Positions 15,475-24,404 of a stretch of DNA of 38,986 nt are shown here, in pieces. The stretch is taken from NCBI GenBank assembly GCA_944392465.1, contig CALXWR010000008.1:1-38986 (forward strand). Reading direction: 5' to 3'. The notes beneath the pieces are model-generated. The model was not told where the DNA came from. It saw only the letters and a program-made list of their open reading frames with translations, and ran no database searches. Numbering within the stretch: position 1 is the stretch's first letter; every line of letters starts with the position of its first letter. This stretch comes from an uncultured Clostridia bacterium. Its GTDB lineage: Bacteria; Bacillota; Clostridia; TANB77; CAG-508. The position numbers and the translations under genes were made by a program.

Positions 15475-16458
15475 CTATATAGCAAATAATCCTATCACAC
15501 AAAACATTAAAGTAATAAGACTAAATACTGTTACAATTTTATTTTCTTTCCAACCTGAAAGTTCAAAATGATGATGAATTGGAGTCATTTTAAATATTCT
15601 ATTTCCAGTTTTTTTAAAGTATGCTACTTGTATCATAACAGATAATGTTTCTATAATTGGTATAATAGCTATAAGCAATAATATTAATGGCATTTTTAGA
15701 TAAATTGCTAAACCTGCAATAGCTCCTCCAAGCATTAATGATCCAGTATCTCCCATCATAACTTTAGCAGGATTTAAATTAAATAATAAAAATCCTAAAC
15801 AAGCTCCTATTAATATAGCGCCAACTGCTGTAACTTCCTTTACTCCAATTAAAATTGAAATTACTGTTAAGCATGTAAGTATTATTGTTGTTACACTTGT
15901 AGATAGCCCATCAATTCCATCTGTTAAATTAATTGCATTTGTTGTAGCAAGCATAACCAAAACCGCAAATGGTATATAAAACCATAACGGTAAATTAATA
16001 TATTCTTTTAGAAAAGGTATATAGATTTCTGTTCCTATATTAAACACTTTAACCAATACTATTGTATATGCAACTGCAACTATTAATAAACCAAGCATTT
16101 TGGCTTTAGGACTAAGCCCCTTTGTGTTTTTTAATACTAATTTTTTAAAATCATCTATAAATCCTATAATTCCAAAACCAACAGCCACACCAATTAATGG
16201 TAGGATAGCTTTTGCAGTTTCAGCTTGATCTATCCTGTAATCTAGAAACACAAATGCTCCTACAATTATTAATGTAAATATCATTATTATACCACCCATT
16301 GTCGGTGTTCCTTGCTTTTTTAAATGTGACTGAGGACCTTCTGTTCTTTCTATTTGACCCACTTTTAATTTTCTTAAAATTGGTACAATTATCAATGCTA
16401 ATACTACACTAATCGCAAAAGACAGTAGTAATATTTTATTTTGATATTGCATATTCAT
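15475..16458 (-). CDS. mraY: Phospho-N-acetylmuramoyl-pentapeptide transferase
   Basis: MraY transfers phospho-MurNAc-pentapeptide to undecaprenyl phosphate, giving lipid I. 327 aa with about ten transmembrane helices. Signatures: GQIERTEGPQSHLKKQGTPT near the N terminus, the catalytic GFIDDFKK (Asp pair near residue 100), NAINLTDGIDGLS, and the HHHFE motif near the C terminus (MTPIHHHFELSGWKE). ATG 16458 with GGAGG seven bases upstream. murE ends 12 bp before; the gene order skips murF and murD. Confidence 0.97.
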   Translation of the reverse strand: MNMQYQNKILLLSFAISVVLALIIVPILRKLKVGQIERTEGPQSHLKKQGTPTMGGIIMIFTLIIVGAFVFLDYRIDQAETAKAILPLIGVAVGFGIIGFIDDFKKLVLKNTKGLSPKAKMLGLLIVAVAYTIVLVKVFNIGTEIYIPFLKEYINLPLWFYIPFAVLVMLATTNAINLTDGIDGLSTSVTTIILTCLTVISILIGVKEVTAVGAILIGACLGFLLFNLNPAKVMMGDTGSLMLGGAIAGLAIYLKMPLILLLIAIIPIIETLSVMIQVAYFKKTGNRIFKMTPIHHHFELSGWKENKIVTVFSLITLMFCVIGLFAI

Positions 16459-16470
16459 TTAATTTCCTCC

Positions 16471-17976
16471 TTAGTTATTATCCTTATTTTTTTTGTTTTC
16501 TACCATTTCATCAATTATTGAATTTACTATTTCATTTTCATCAAATGGGTATCTAACTTTATTTATTTCTTGATATTGTTCATGCCCTTTTCCAGCTAAT
16601 ACTATAATGTCTCTTTTATTTGCCATAGAAATTGCTTTTTTAATTGCCTCTTTTCTATTAACAATAACTTCGTATTTTCCTTTTGTTTTCTTTATTCCCT
16701 CTTCTATATTTTCAACAATATTTTGAGGATCTTCTGTTCTTGGATTATCAGATGTTATAATTGTATAATCTGCTACTCTTCCAGAAACTTCACCCATTAC
16801 AGGTCTTTTATGCTTATCTCTATCTCCCCCACATCCAAATACACTTATAACTCTTCCTCTTGTATATATTTTTACTGTAGCAAGTATTTTTTCTAGACTT
16901 TCTGGAGTATGTGCATAATCAATCATTATAGTTAATCCTAATTTATTGTCTACAAGCTCGCTTCTACCAGGTACTCTTATATGTACTAATGCTTCTTTAA
17001 TATTTTCAGCACTACATCCTAGTTCCATTGCCACAGCTATTGCTGCCACAGCGTTATATACGCTAAATCTTCCAGGTATAGAAACTTTAATTCTTTCATT
17101 TCTATCATTAATTTTAACCTTAAAATCAACATATTGATTTGTCACTGTAATATCTTTTGCAAGTATATTACAATTATTATCTATTCCAAAAGTTGTGAAT
17201 TTACATTCTGATACTATTTTAGGCACCATTGCAGAATATACATCATCAGCATTTATGAAACCTTTTTTACACATTTTAAACAATTTTACTTTTGAATTAA
17301 AATAATCTTCCATACTATCATGCTCTTTTGCACTAATATGGTCTTCTGCAAAGTTTGTAAAAATTCCTATATCAAAGTCACATCCCGCCACCCTATCTAG
17401 TTTTAAACTCTGAGATGAAACTTCCATTACAACTACTTCACATTTTTCCTTTAGCATAATACTAAAAATTTCTTGTATTTTTAGACTTTCTGGAGTAGTA
17501 TTTTCATTATCTGCAATTTTTTTATCTCCAACATATGACGCTACTGTTCCTATTAACCCAACTTTTATTCCTTGCTTTTGTAAAATATCTCTTATCATAT
17601 ATGTAGTTGTAGTTTTTCCTTTTGTTCCTGTTACCCCAATAAGTTTAAACTTTCTTGATGGATTGCTGTAAAAATTACAAGAAGCTATAGCTAATGCATA
17701 TCTTGTATTTGGAGATAATACTAGAGTAACGTTATCTGGAATTTCCTTAATTAAATCTTTATCTATTTGATCTTCTTGAGCTAAAATAGCTATTGCCCCA
17801 TTTTCTATAGCTTCTTTTATATGTTTGTGTCCATCATCGTCAAACCCTTTAATAGCTACAAAAAGATCTTTTTCACCTACTTTTTTAGAATTATTAGTAA
17901 GATTATTTACTTCTATGTCTATGCTTCCTTTAACTTTTAAATTATCTAATCTTGCCAATATGGTCTTTAATTCCAT
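16471..17976 (-). CDS. murE: UDP-N-acetylmuramoyl-tripeptide synthetase (meso-DAP type)
   Basis: Adds the third amino acid to UDP-MurNAc-L-Ala-D-Glu. 501 aa with the Mur ligase ATP site GVTGTKGKTTTTYMIRD and the usual three domains. The substrate motif is DNPR (TSDNPRTEDP), typical of enzymes that add meso-diaminopimelate rather than lysine. ATG 17976 with AAAGGGG upstream. Placed between the PBP gene and mraY, as in other Firmicutes. The DNPR inference on wall type rests on family knowledge. Confidence 0.96.
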   Translation of the reverse strand: MELKTILARLDNLKVKGSIDIEVNNLTNNSKKVGEKDLFVAIKGFDDDGHKHIKEAIENGAIAILAQEDQIDKDLIKEIPDNVTLVLSPNTRYALAIASCNFYSNPSRKFKLIGVTGTKGKTTTTYMIRDILQKQGIKVGLIGTVASYVGDKKIADNENTTPESLKIQEIFSIMLKEKCEVVVMEVSSQSLKLDRVAGCDFDIGIFTNFAEDHISAKEHDSMEDYFNSKVKLFKMCKKGFINADDVYSAMVPKIVSECKFTTFGIDNNCNILAKDITVTNQYVDFKVKINDRNERIKVSIPGRFSVYNAVAAIAVAMELGCSAENIKEALVHIRVPGRSELVDNKLGLTIMIDYAHTPESLEKILATVKIYTRGRVISVFGCGGDRDKHKRPVMGEVSGRVADYTIITSDNPRTEDPQNIVENIEEGIKKTKGKYEVIVNRKEAIKKAISMANKRDIIVLAGKGHEQYQEINKVRYPFDENEIVNSIIDEMVENKKNKDNN

Positions 17977-18069
17977 AAAAAAATTTGCCCCTTTCTTTTT
18001 TATTACAATATGCCTTTTACATTATATAACTAAAATCCTTTTTTGTATATAGTTTGACATTTTTTCTTT

Positions 18070-20223
18070 TTATTTTTCACACTCTATAATTATTTTACTT
18101 CCTTTATTAACTTTCATTCCTTCTATAGGCACTTGCGAAATTATCTTTTTATCTGAAATATCTTCTTCTGTTTCTTCATATTTTATATCTAAGTTTTGTT
18201 CTTTTAATTTATCTTTTGCCTCTTTAACTGTTAGTCCTACTATATTAGGCACATTAACTTCTTCTTGTATACTAATTTCTTCAGTTTCTTCCTTCTGAAC
18301 TTCTAAGTAAGGAAGAACTTCTCCTAATACTTGAGAACCAATTGGAGCAGCAACACCACCTCCTTGATGCCCTCCTTCTCCTGTAGGATTATATAGTGTA
18401 ATTAGAATTACTACTTCTGGATCTGAAACTGGTGCAACTCCAACAAAAGATGTAACATATTTTCCAGTATTTACTCCATCTTCAGAAGTTCCTGTTTTTC
18501 CTCCAATTGAATAACCTTGAACTTGTGCATTCTTTCCTGTTCCTTCTGCTACTACAGACCCCATCATACTTAGTACACCTTCTGCTGTTTCTTTTGATAT
18601 TACATTTTCAGTTTTTTCTGATGGTATATCTTTTATTTCTCCTGTAGTACTATTTATAATTTTTTTTACAATTCTAGGTTTTACATATGTACCTTTATTT
18701 GCAATGGTACTAACAGCTGTAATCATTTGAATTGGTGTGATTTCAAATCTTTGACCAAAAGAAATTGTTGCAAGCTCCACAGGTCCTACCTTATCTTCTT
18801 TTAAGAAAATACTTCCCGCTTCTCCTGGCAAATCAATTCCTGTTTTTCTAAGCAAACCAAATTTTTCTAAATAGTCATAGTATTTGTTTACTCCAATTTC
18901 TTGCCCTAATCCTATAAACACAGGATTACAAGAATTCATTAATGCCTGCCTTAAACTTTCACTACCATGTGGTCTATAATATCTCCAACAACTTATTCTA
19001 ACACCTGCTATTGTAATTCCTCCAGTACAGCAAAATTCTCCCTCCTTATCTGTAGTTGTTATACCTTCTTCCAATGCAGCAGAAGAAGTAACAAGTTTAA
19101 AAGTTGAGCCTGGCTCATATGTATCAGTTACTGCTTTATTTCTCCATAATTTTTGCATTTCTTTTATTTGATCTGTTTCAGACATATTTTCCCAATTAGG
19201 TTTTAATTCTTCAATTGTTGTTTCATATGGTTCGTTCAAATTATAATTTGGATACCCTGCCATTGCCAAAATATCACCAGTTTTAGGATTCATAATAATT
19301 ATATTTCCACCATCTGTACACTTATTATCTATGCATGCTTCTTTTAAATATTTTTCAGCAATCCCTTGAATGGTTAGATCAATACTTAAAACCAAATCAT
19401 TTCCATCAATTGCAGAAATATAATTTTCTCCTTCATTTTCTATCTCTCCACCTTGTGCATCTGTTACTTTTGTTATTCTTCCTTTTTCTCCTTTTAATTC
19501 TTTTTCATATATAGCTTCAATTCCATCTAAGCCCTGATTATCATAACCGCAAAATCCTATAACTTGTGAAGCAAGTGTATTATATGGATAATACCTTTTT
19601 GTATCTTCATCAATGTTTATTCCTACATCAATTCCATTATTAGACATCCATTTTCTTAACTCATCTGCTTTTTCCTTTTCAACTTTTCTTGCTATTGTTT
19701 CAATTGACGTTTTTTTATTAACCTTTTTTAACACTTCATCATATTCTAATTCAAATATATTACTTAATGCTTCTGCTACCTTTTCTTTATTTTCCTTTGA
19801 AATATTAACGGGATTTACTGTTATAGTATTTACTGTACTACTTACAGCTAATATGTTTGTTCCTGTTGCATCATATATTGTTCCTCTTCTTGGATTTATA
19901 GTCCTATCTAAACTTTGTTGCTCAAGAGCCATTTCTTTGAGCCAATCTCCCATTACAAATTGAATCCACCCAATTCTTACTATAAAAAGAATAGCTATTA
20001 AAATCACTATAAATATCCATAATTTCATTCTTTTTCTTCTTGTTATTTCTCCATATTTTTCATCTACTTCTTCTTTATTTTTTTTTACTTCTTTCTTAAA
20101 GTTTTTATTTTTTCTGTTTTCTAACTTCTTTTTTAATTTTTCTATATTTTCAATATTATTTCTATCTTCTTTTGCTTTTTTAATTAATTTATTTCTAAAA
20201 CTATTTGTATTTGTTTTTTTCAT
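18070..20223 (-). CDS. Class B penicillin-binding protein with one PASTA domain (FtsI/SpoVD type)
   Basis: A monofunctional transpeptidase for septal wall. 717 aa: a charged Lys-rich cytoplasmic N terminus (about 65 residues), one TM segment (LWIFIVILIAILFIVRIGWI), a PBP dimerisation domain with RGTIYDATG, then the transpeptidase with SxxK in GSTFKLV, SxN in SCNPVF and KTG in GGKTGTSED. A single PASTA domain ends the protein (VNVPNIVGLTVKEAKDKL onward). ATG 20223 with AGGAGA upstream. It sits between ftsL and murE, the position of both pbpB and spoVD in clostridia, so I give no symbol. A paralogue with two PASTA domains is at 26505-28784. Confidence 0.93.
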   Translation of the reverse strand: MKKTNTNSFRNKLIKKAKEDRNNIENIEKLKKKLENRKNKNFKKEVKKNKEEVDEKYGEITRRKRMKLWIFIVILIAILFIVRIGWIQFVMGDWLKEMALEQQSLDRTINPRRGTIYDATGTNILAVSSTVNTITVNPVNISKENKEKVAEALSNIFELEYDEVLKKVNKKTSIETIARKVEKEKADELRKWMSNNGIDVGINIDEDTKRYYPYNTLASQVIGFCGYDNQGLDGIEAIYEKELKGEKGRITKVTDAQGGEIENEGENYISAIDGNDLVLSIDLTIQGIAEKYLKEACIDNKCTDGGNIIIMNPKTGDILAMAGYPNYNLNEPYETTIEELKPNWENMSETDQIKEMQKLWRNKAVTDTYEPGSTFKLVTSSAALEEGITTTDKEGEFCCTGGITIAGVRISCWRYYRPHGSESLRQALMNSCNPVFIGLGQEIGVNKYYDYLEKFGLLRKTGIDLPGEAGSIFLKEDKVGPVELATISFGQRFEITPIQMITAVSTIANKGTYVKPRIVKKIINSTTGEIKDIPSEKTENVISKETAEGVLSMMGSVVAEGTGKNAQVQGYSIGGKTGTSEDGVNTGKYVTSFVGVAPVSDPEVVILITLYNPTGEGGHQGGGVAAPIGSQVLGEVLPYLEVQKEETEEISIQEEVNVPNIVGLTVKEAKDKLKEQNLDIKYEETEEDISDKKIISQVPIEGMKVNKGSKIIIECEK

Positions 20224-20274
20224 AACATTCTCCTAACAATTATTATCTATAAAATAATTGTATTCAAGCAAAAT

Positions 20275-20316
20275 AAAAAAAGACTAAAATATACTTAAAT
20301 ATATATTCTAATCTTT
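20275..20316 (-). terminator. Terminator or attenuator between ftsL and the PBP gene
   Basis: Minus strand hairpin of about 15 bp (AAAGATTAGAATATA with TATATTTTAGTCTTT, two G-T pairs), followed by a run of seven Ts. It overlaps the ftsL stop codon. As the downstream genes need transcription, it is probably partial, or a second promoter lies in the gap. Confidence 0.65.
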
Positions 20317-20836
20317 ATTTTCCTAATAAAGTATTTAAAATTTTGGTAAACCAATTTTGATTATCATCAATTACAACTTTTTCACTTGCAGGTTCAACAT
20401 AATCTTTTTTATCTAAACTAACATATACTTTTTGACTATTATCTAATTTTTGCATTCCAAGCTTTTTTTCTGCAATTTTTTGAATGTTTGTTAGATTTAA
20501 ATTGTTTTCCAAATTAACTTTTAATTGTTCATTTTGTTTCTGTATTGAAGCTAAATCAGTTTTTAAATGTTCATTTTCATTAAAACTTTCATTTATTAAT
20601 GAATTTCTATAACTTATAACAAACAAACTAGCAAAAATAACTAAAACATAAAACACAACCTTAACATGAGACTTCAACTGTTTTTTTGGTTTTGCATTAG
20701 TATTTTTTTTCTTAAGTGTAGATGTCTTTTTTCTTGAATAAGGTTCTTTAATTGGTTCATATTCTGGCTGTAGTTTTCTCGGGCTAGTTTCATATTGGTA
20801 TCTATTATACCTATAATTTGCCATAAGTTTTTTCAC
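20315..20836 (-). CDS. ftsL: Cell division protein of the FtsL/DivIC type
   Basis: A small bitopic divisome protein. 173 aa: basic cytoplasmic N terminus, one TM segment at about 60-77 (VVFYVLVIFASLFVISY), then an extracytoplasmic coiled coil (SLINESFNENEHLKTDLASI) and a short tail with a Leu/Phe-rich end. Sequence conservation in this family is low, so the call depends on topology and on location between rsmH and the division PBP. ATG 20836 with GAGGTGA upstream; seven bp after rsmH. Confidence 0.82.
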   Translation of the reverse strand: MKKLMANYRYNRYQYETSPRKLQPEYEPIKEPYSRKKTSTLKKKNTNAKPKKQLKSHVKVVFYVLVIFASLFVISYRNSLINESFNENEHLKTDLASIQKQNEQLKVNLENNLNLTNIQKIAEKKLGMQKLDNSQKVYVSLDKKDYVEPASEKVVIDDNQNWFTKILNTLLGK

Positions 20837-20843
20837 CTCGTTT

Positions 20844-21785
20844 CTATTCTTTCTTTAGTCTTCTTTCAAAAATTCTTAGTTTAGCACTTTTACTTCTGCT
20901 ATTAGTTTCTTGTTCTTCCTTAGTAGGTAATATTGGCTTTTTGGTTAATATCTTACCATATGATGTATAATTACATATGCAATATGGTAAATCTTTTGGG
21001 CATGTACATTTGCCTTGCAAATCTATATATGCTTGTTTTACTGTTCTGTCTTCTAGTGAATGAAATGTTATAATAACCAGCCTTCCACCTTCGTTTAGCA
21101 TTTTAGCTGATTCGATAACAGTATTATATAAAGGCTTAAGTTCATTATTAACTTCAATTCTAATCGCTTGAAAAGTTCTTTTTGCAGGATGTCCATCTTT
21201 TTGTTTAGACTTTGGTATAGATTCTTTTATTATATTTACTAATTCACTTGTTGTTTTAATTTTTGCATTTTCTCGTATTTTACATATATTTCTCGCTATA
21301 TTTTTAGCAAATCTTTCTTCTCCATATTCTGAAATTATTTTATATAATTCTTCCTCTGAATAATTATTAACCACATATTCAGCATCAAGCTCTTGAGTTT
21401 TATCCATTCGCATATCAAGTCTTGCATTCTCAATATAGCTAAAACCTCTATTTTTTTCATCCAATTGATATGAAGATACTCCCAAGTCTAATAATATCCC
21501 ATCTACTTTATCTATCCCTTCATTTGTTAACAAATTATTTATATTATCATGATTTCCATGAATATATTTAACGTTTTTAAAATCTTTAAGTTTTTCTTTT
21601 GCTGCTTTTAAAGCTTCTTCATCTCTATCTATTCCAATAAGTAATCCTTTATTAGATAACTTCTTTACTATTTCTAGACTATGACCTGCACCACCAATGG
21701 TTCCGTCAATATATATACCATCAGGTTTAATGTTAAGACCTTCTATACATTGTTTTAATAATACCGGTTTATGCTTAAATTCCAA
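20844..21785 (-). CDS. rsmH: 16S rRNA (cytosine(1402)-N(4))-methyltransferase
   Basis: RsmH (MraW) methylates N4 of C1402 in 16S rRNA. 313 aa. The start [19 protein letters not shown] and SAM-binding [12 protein letters not shown] are typical, as are [20 protein letters not shown] and the C-terminal [13 protein letters not shown]. Start is TTG 21785, with GAGGTG at the right distance; the open frame gives no better start. It is separated from mraZ by an unusual 463-bp gap, while they are normally adjacent. Confidence 0.96.
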   Translation of the reverse strand: MEFKHKPVLLKQCIEGLNIKPDGIYIDGTIGGAGHSLEIVKKLSNKGLLIGIDRDEEALKAAKEKLKDFKNVKYIHGNHDNINNLLTNEGIDKVDGILLDLGVSSYQLDEKNRGFSYIENARLDMRMDKTQELDAEYVVNNYSEEELYKIISEYGEERFAKNIARNICKIRENAKIKTTSELVNIIKESIPKSKQKDGHPAKRTFQAIRIEVNNELKPLYNTVIESAKMLNEGGRLVIITFHSLEDRTVKQAYIDLQGKCTCPKDLPYCICNYTSYGKILTKKPILPTKEEQETNSRSKSAKLRIFERRLKKE

Positions 21786-21815
21786 TTGTTACACCTCATA
21801 GCTAAAAATAAATTA

Positions 21816-21855
21816 TAGCATAATAAGTTGGTATATAATATACCAACTATATGCT
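21816..21855 (-). other. Long hairpin in the rsmH leader
   Basis: Nested inverted repeat: AGTTGGTATA/TATACCAACT (10 bp, loop TAA) inside AGCATA/TATGCT. On the minus strand it runs into TGCTATAATTTATTTTTAG, which could be a weak terminator tail or an extended -10 (TGCTATAAT) for rsmH. I cannot tell which. Confidence 0.5.
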
Positions 21856-21884
21856 TTAATCTTAAATTACTTATTATCGTAATT

Positions 21885-22235
21885 TTTTTCTTTTGTTTTG
21901 CTAACTTTTGTTTTTTATCTTTTGTACTTTTGCTTTTTATCTTAAGTTAAAATTTTATGTATAAACAATCAACATTTTATCTTTTGAGAATTAAAATATC
22001 TTTTGTTTTATTAAAGCTTTTGTTTTATTATATTATTTTTCTTTTGTTTTATTTATCTTTAGTTTACTCTTAATCTTCTTTAGTGTTATTTTTTCTTTGG
22101 TACTTTTTCAATTTTTCTTTTGTTAAATAACTCTTTAATTTTACTTTTCTTTTGTATTTTCTTTTTTATCTTTTGTTTTACAAATGGGTTTGGCATCTTT
22201 TGTGTTTTTTTTATTTATCTTTTGTGCTTTATATA
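21885..22235 (-). repeat. CAAAAG-repeat tract between mraZ and rsmH
   Basis: The gap of 463 bp (21786-22248) holds no gene I can support. The minus (transcribed) strand contains thirteen copies of CAAAAG in about 340 bp, often as ACAAAAGATAAA or AACAAAAGAAAA, at irregular spacing, with further near-matches (CTAAAG, CCAAAG). The tract is very purine-rich and nearly devoid of C, so the RNA should be unstructured. It does not match the GTGG-type MraZ boxes upstream of mraZ. Confidence 0.6.
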
Positions 22236-22248
22236 AACTTTTTTAAAG

Positions 22249-22680
22249 TTATATACCTAACATTGTCATATTTTCAGCAATTGCATCTGCAGAAATATTT
22301 TCATCACTATTGTATTGTTTCCATTTTTCTTTATTCCAAATTTCAATTCTAGTACCTACTCCAATTATTGCAACTTCTTTTTCCATTTCTGCATATTGTC
22401 TTAGGTTACTAGCAATTAAAAATCTACCTTGCTTATCAATTTCACATTCTGTAGCTCCTGATAAGAAAAATCTAACAAAATCTCTAGCATTTTTATTTGT
22501 AAGTGGAAGTGTTTTTAACTTTTCTTCGAAGTTTGTCCATTCATTTTGCGAGAAACCAAACAAGCACCCATCAAGACCTTTGGTTATTATGAACTTTTCA
22601 CCTATATCTTCTCTAAGCTTTGCTGGCATTATTAATCTGCCTTTAGCATCTATAGAATGTTCATATTCACCTATAAGCAC
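22249..22680 (-). CDS. mraZ: Transcriptional regulator MraZ
   Basis: A DNA-binding protein with two SpoVT/AbrB-like repeats that represses its own dcw operon in several bacteria. 143 aa: [20 protein letters not shown] opens repeat one, and [19 protein letters not shown] opens repeat two; both carry the DxxGR core. Start is GTG 22680 with AGAGGTG upstream. It is first in the division cluster, behind a strong promoter and three spaced AAGTGG boxes (22708-22734) that match the known MraZ operator type. Confidence 0.97.
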   Translation of the reverse strand: MLIGEYEHSIDAKGRLIMPAKLREDIGEKFIITKGLDGCLFGFSQNEWTNFEEKLKTLPLTNKNARDFVRFFLSGATECEIDKQGRFLIASNLRQYAEMEKEVAIIGVGTRIEIWNKEKWKQYNSDENISADAIAENMTMLGI

Positions 22681-22707
22681 TTTGTTTCACCTCTCTTCAT
22701 TTTCAAA

Positions 22708-22734
22708 CCACTTTCTACCACTTCTCTCCACTTC
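22708..22734 (-). promoter_or_regulatory. MraZ operator: three AAGTGG boxes at 10-bp period
   Basis: Minus strand GAAGTGG (22734-22728), GAAGTGG (22724-22718), AAAGTGG (22714-22708), each separated by 3 bp. This is the form reported for mycoplasma MraZ (AAAGTG repeats, 3-bp spacers) and is analogous to the TGGGN-N5 repeats of E. coli. It lies immediately downstream of the -10, where a bound repressor would block initiation. Confidence 0.8.
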
Positions 22735-22740
22735 ATCTAA

Positions 22741-22769
22741 ATTGTAATACAAGTATTAATAAATTGCAA
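22741..22769 (-). promoter_or_regulatory. SigA-type promoter of mraZ and the dcw cluster
   Basis: Minus strand: -35 TTGCAA (22764-22769), 17-bp spacer, -10 TACAAT (22741-22746), directly upstream of the MraZ boxes. Confidence 0.75.
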
Positions 22770-22908
22770 GCATTTTTTATTATTTTTTTGAGTTTTTTGA
22801 TATTTTGATATTTTGTTTATAGTTTGCTTATTTTATATTTCATTATTAATATTTTTTATGCTTTTTAGCAAAAACATTTTTGTTAGTAATCTATAATAAA
22901 TTAAAGTT

Positions 22909-23179
22909 TTAATCTATGGTTGTGCTTGTTCTTCCCGTTCCTACAACAGCCTCTTGTAACGACCTCCATGTATTACATCCAATTATACCGTCTGCAGAAA
23001 GTCCAACATTTTGTTGATATCTTTTAACTGCATTTTGAGTATTAGCTCCAAATATTCCATCTAGTCCGCCTGTTCGATATCCTAAAGTATTTAAGTCATC
23101 TTGTGCAATTAAAACATAATTACTTAAACTTCCTCTTCTAAGAGTTGGATATCCTCCTGAACTACAAGCTGGTTTACCG
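22909..23179 (-). pseudogene. Peptidoglycan-binding domain of the split M15 peptidase (needs +1 frameshift)
   Basis: In the frame one base on from the upstream peptidase, this reads GKPACSSGGYPTLRRGSLSN, then a peptidoglycan-binding domain of the PG_binding_1 type (VLIAQDDLNTLGY ... DGIFGANTQNAVKRYQQNVG ... DGIIGCNTWRSLQEAV), ending RTSTTID-stop. It has no Met and no ribosome binding site, so it cannot be a gene by itself. The 0 frame ends at TAA right after TTT CGG; skipping the C gives F-GKPAC, the expected continuation, for a 226-aa protein. Either frameshift-expressed or a real/sequence-error break. Confidence 0.8.
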
Positions 23180-23590
23180 AAATCTTTTATCGAAATGTAC
23201 CCAAGTAGGTGTAAGTGATATTGGTTCTACAAAGCTCCATACTCCAGAATTATTTGCAGAGTTCCACAATCTTGTTCTTTGAGTTTGTGAAAGTCTCTGC
23301 CCAACATCAAAAGCAGTTCCTGCATAATGCTGACTCTGTGTTCCATGTCCACCTTCATATGGTCTTTTAAAAGCAAAACCAACAGGAATTCCAGAACCAT
23401 AAATATATCTTTGGCTATTCCAACTTTGCATTGTTCTTTTAGTAGTCCATAGAGTTGACGACCTACTTGAGCCTCTGAATTCTTTAACTTTTAAAGTTGA
23501 ATTTGTATTATATGGCATTGGTTCTTCTTCTCCTCTATAATATACCTCCATACGATCAGTATCATTATTAAAAATAATTATCTTAGCCAC
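23174..23590 (-). CDS. M15-family D,D-/D,L-peptidase domain protein (upstream of a +1 frameshift)
   Basis: A zinc peptidase of the VanY/M15 type, likely acting on peptidoglycan cross-links or endolysin-like. From GTG 23590 (MAKIIIFNNDTDRMEVYYRG; GGGGGA eight bases upstream) it has 138 codons. Zinc ligands are visible as SQHYAGTAFD (His88, Asp95) and TWVHFD (His132). There is no signal peptide, so export is by another route or lysis. The longer frame from 23611 is possible. The zero frame ends DKRFR-stop, with the CGG codon at 23179-23177 just before TAA; the cell-wall-binding domain lies in the +1 frame. It is transcribed apart from the mraZ cluster. Confidence 0.85.
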   Translation of the reverse strand: MAKIIIFNNDTDRMEVYYRGEEEPMPYNTNSTLKVKEFRGSSRSSTLWTTKRTMQSWNSQRYIYGSGIPVGFAFKRPYEGGHGTQSQHYAGTAFDVGQRLSQTQRTRLWNSANNSGVWSFVEPISLTPTWVHFDKRFR

Positions 23591-23706
23591 TATATTTTCC
23601 CCCATTCCCATACTATTTTATATATAATATGAATTTAATGTCTTAAAGTTACAATTTTTTCTATACTATTATTTTTATATTTGTATTAAACTTTTTTATT
23701 ATATGT

Positions 23707-23722
23707 TATAATGTGATTGACA
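23707..23722 (+). promoter_or_regulatory. Promoter elements of the fic gene
   Basis: An extended -10 (TGTTATAAT, with TATAAT at 23707-23712) and, overlapping in function, a consensus -35 TTGACA at 23717-23722 that could pair with TATTTT about 16-17 bp downstream. One of the two probably drives fic; I cannot choose. Confidence 0.45.
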
Positions 23723-23770
23723 TTTTAATTATATTTATTATTTTTCTAGTTTTGAAAGGAATGAAGTTAC

Positions 23771-24379
23771 ATGGAAAATAACATAGATGACCTATATGAA
23801 AATAGACATTCTATTTACTGCTATCCCAAATCAAATGTATTAATAAATAAATTAGAAATTAAAGACATTGATTTACTACAAAAATATGAGGCAAAAATAA
23901 CCGCAGCTAAACTTTTATCGCTACGACAAAAAGGAATTATCGGCAATTTTGATATTCAGCATGTTAAGGATATTCATTTTTATTTATTTGAAGATATTTA
24001 TCCTTTTGCTGGTAAGTTTAGAACTGAAAATATAGGAAAGGGCGTATTTAGATTTGCTGAATGGCAATATATTGAACCCGAATTAACCAAGTTGTTAAAA
24101 AAGCTTGAGGCTGAGAATTATCTTTCAAATTTAAATAAAAATAATATGGCTCAACGATTAGCTTATTATATGGCTGAACTTAATGTGTTACATCCTTTTA
24201 GAGAAGGAAATGGAAGAACAATAAGGGAATTTATTAGAGAGTTAGCATTAAAAAATGATTATATTTTAAACCTAATGAATGTAGATCCAGCACACTTTTT
24301 AGATGCTAGTATAAAATCGATTGTGGAAACAAATGATTTATCTTCTATTATATTTAATTGTTTGGAATACGCCAATTGA
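23771..24379 (+). CDS. Fic-domain protein (toxin, predicted AMP-transferase)
   Basis: Fic enzymes transfer AMP or another nucleotide monophosphate to target proteins. 202 aa. The active-site motif HPFREGNGRTIR is at residues 141-152, complete, with the catalytic His and the anion-binding GNGR; FAGKFR near residue 79 forms the flap region. No inhibitory SxxxEG helix is visible within the protein, so it needs a separate antitoxin, consistent with a class I (VbhT/FicT-like) enzyme. ATG 23771 with AAAGGA upstream. The next gene encodes a VbhA-like antitoxin. It lies on the plus strand among minus-strand housekeeping genes, as expected for a mobile toxin-antitoxin module, although base composition does not stand out. 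Confidence 0.92.
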   Translation: MENNIDDLYENRHSIYCYPKSNVLINKLEIKDIDLLQKYEAKITAAKLLSLRQKGIIGNFDIQHVKDIHFYLFEDIYPFAGKFRTENIGKGVFRFAEWQYIEPELTKLLKKLEAENYLSNLNKNNMAQRLAYYMAELNVLHPFREGNGRTIREFIRELALKNDYILNLMNVDPAHFLDASIKSIVETNDLSSIIFNCLEYAN

Positions 24380-24404
24380 AAATGGCTATTTTTATTGAAA
24401 ATAC

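Noticed and set aside
22310..22747. Plus-strand open frame of 145 aa over mraZ
   Set aside because: It is the complement of a certain gene, and its hydrophobic, Ser/Phe-rich composition is typical of antisense frames in AT-rich DNA. No ribosome binding site.
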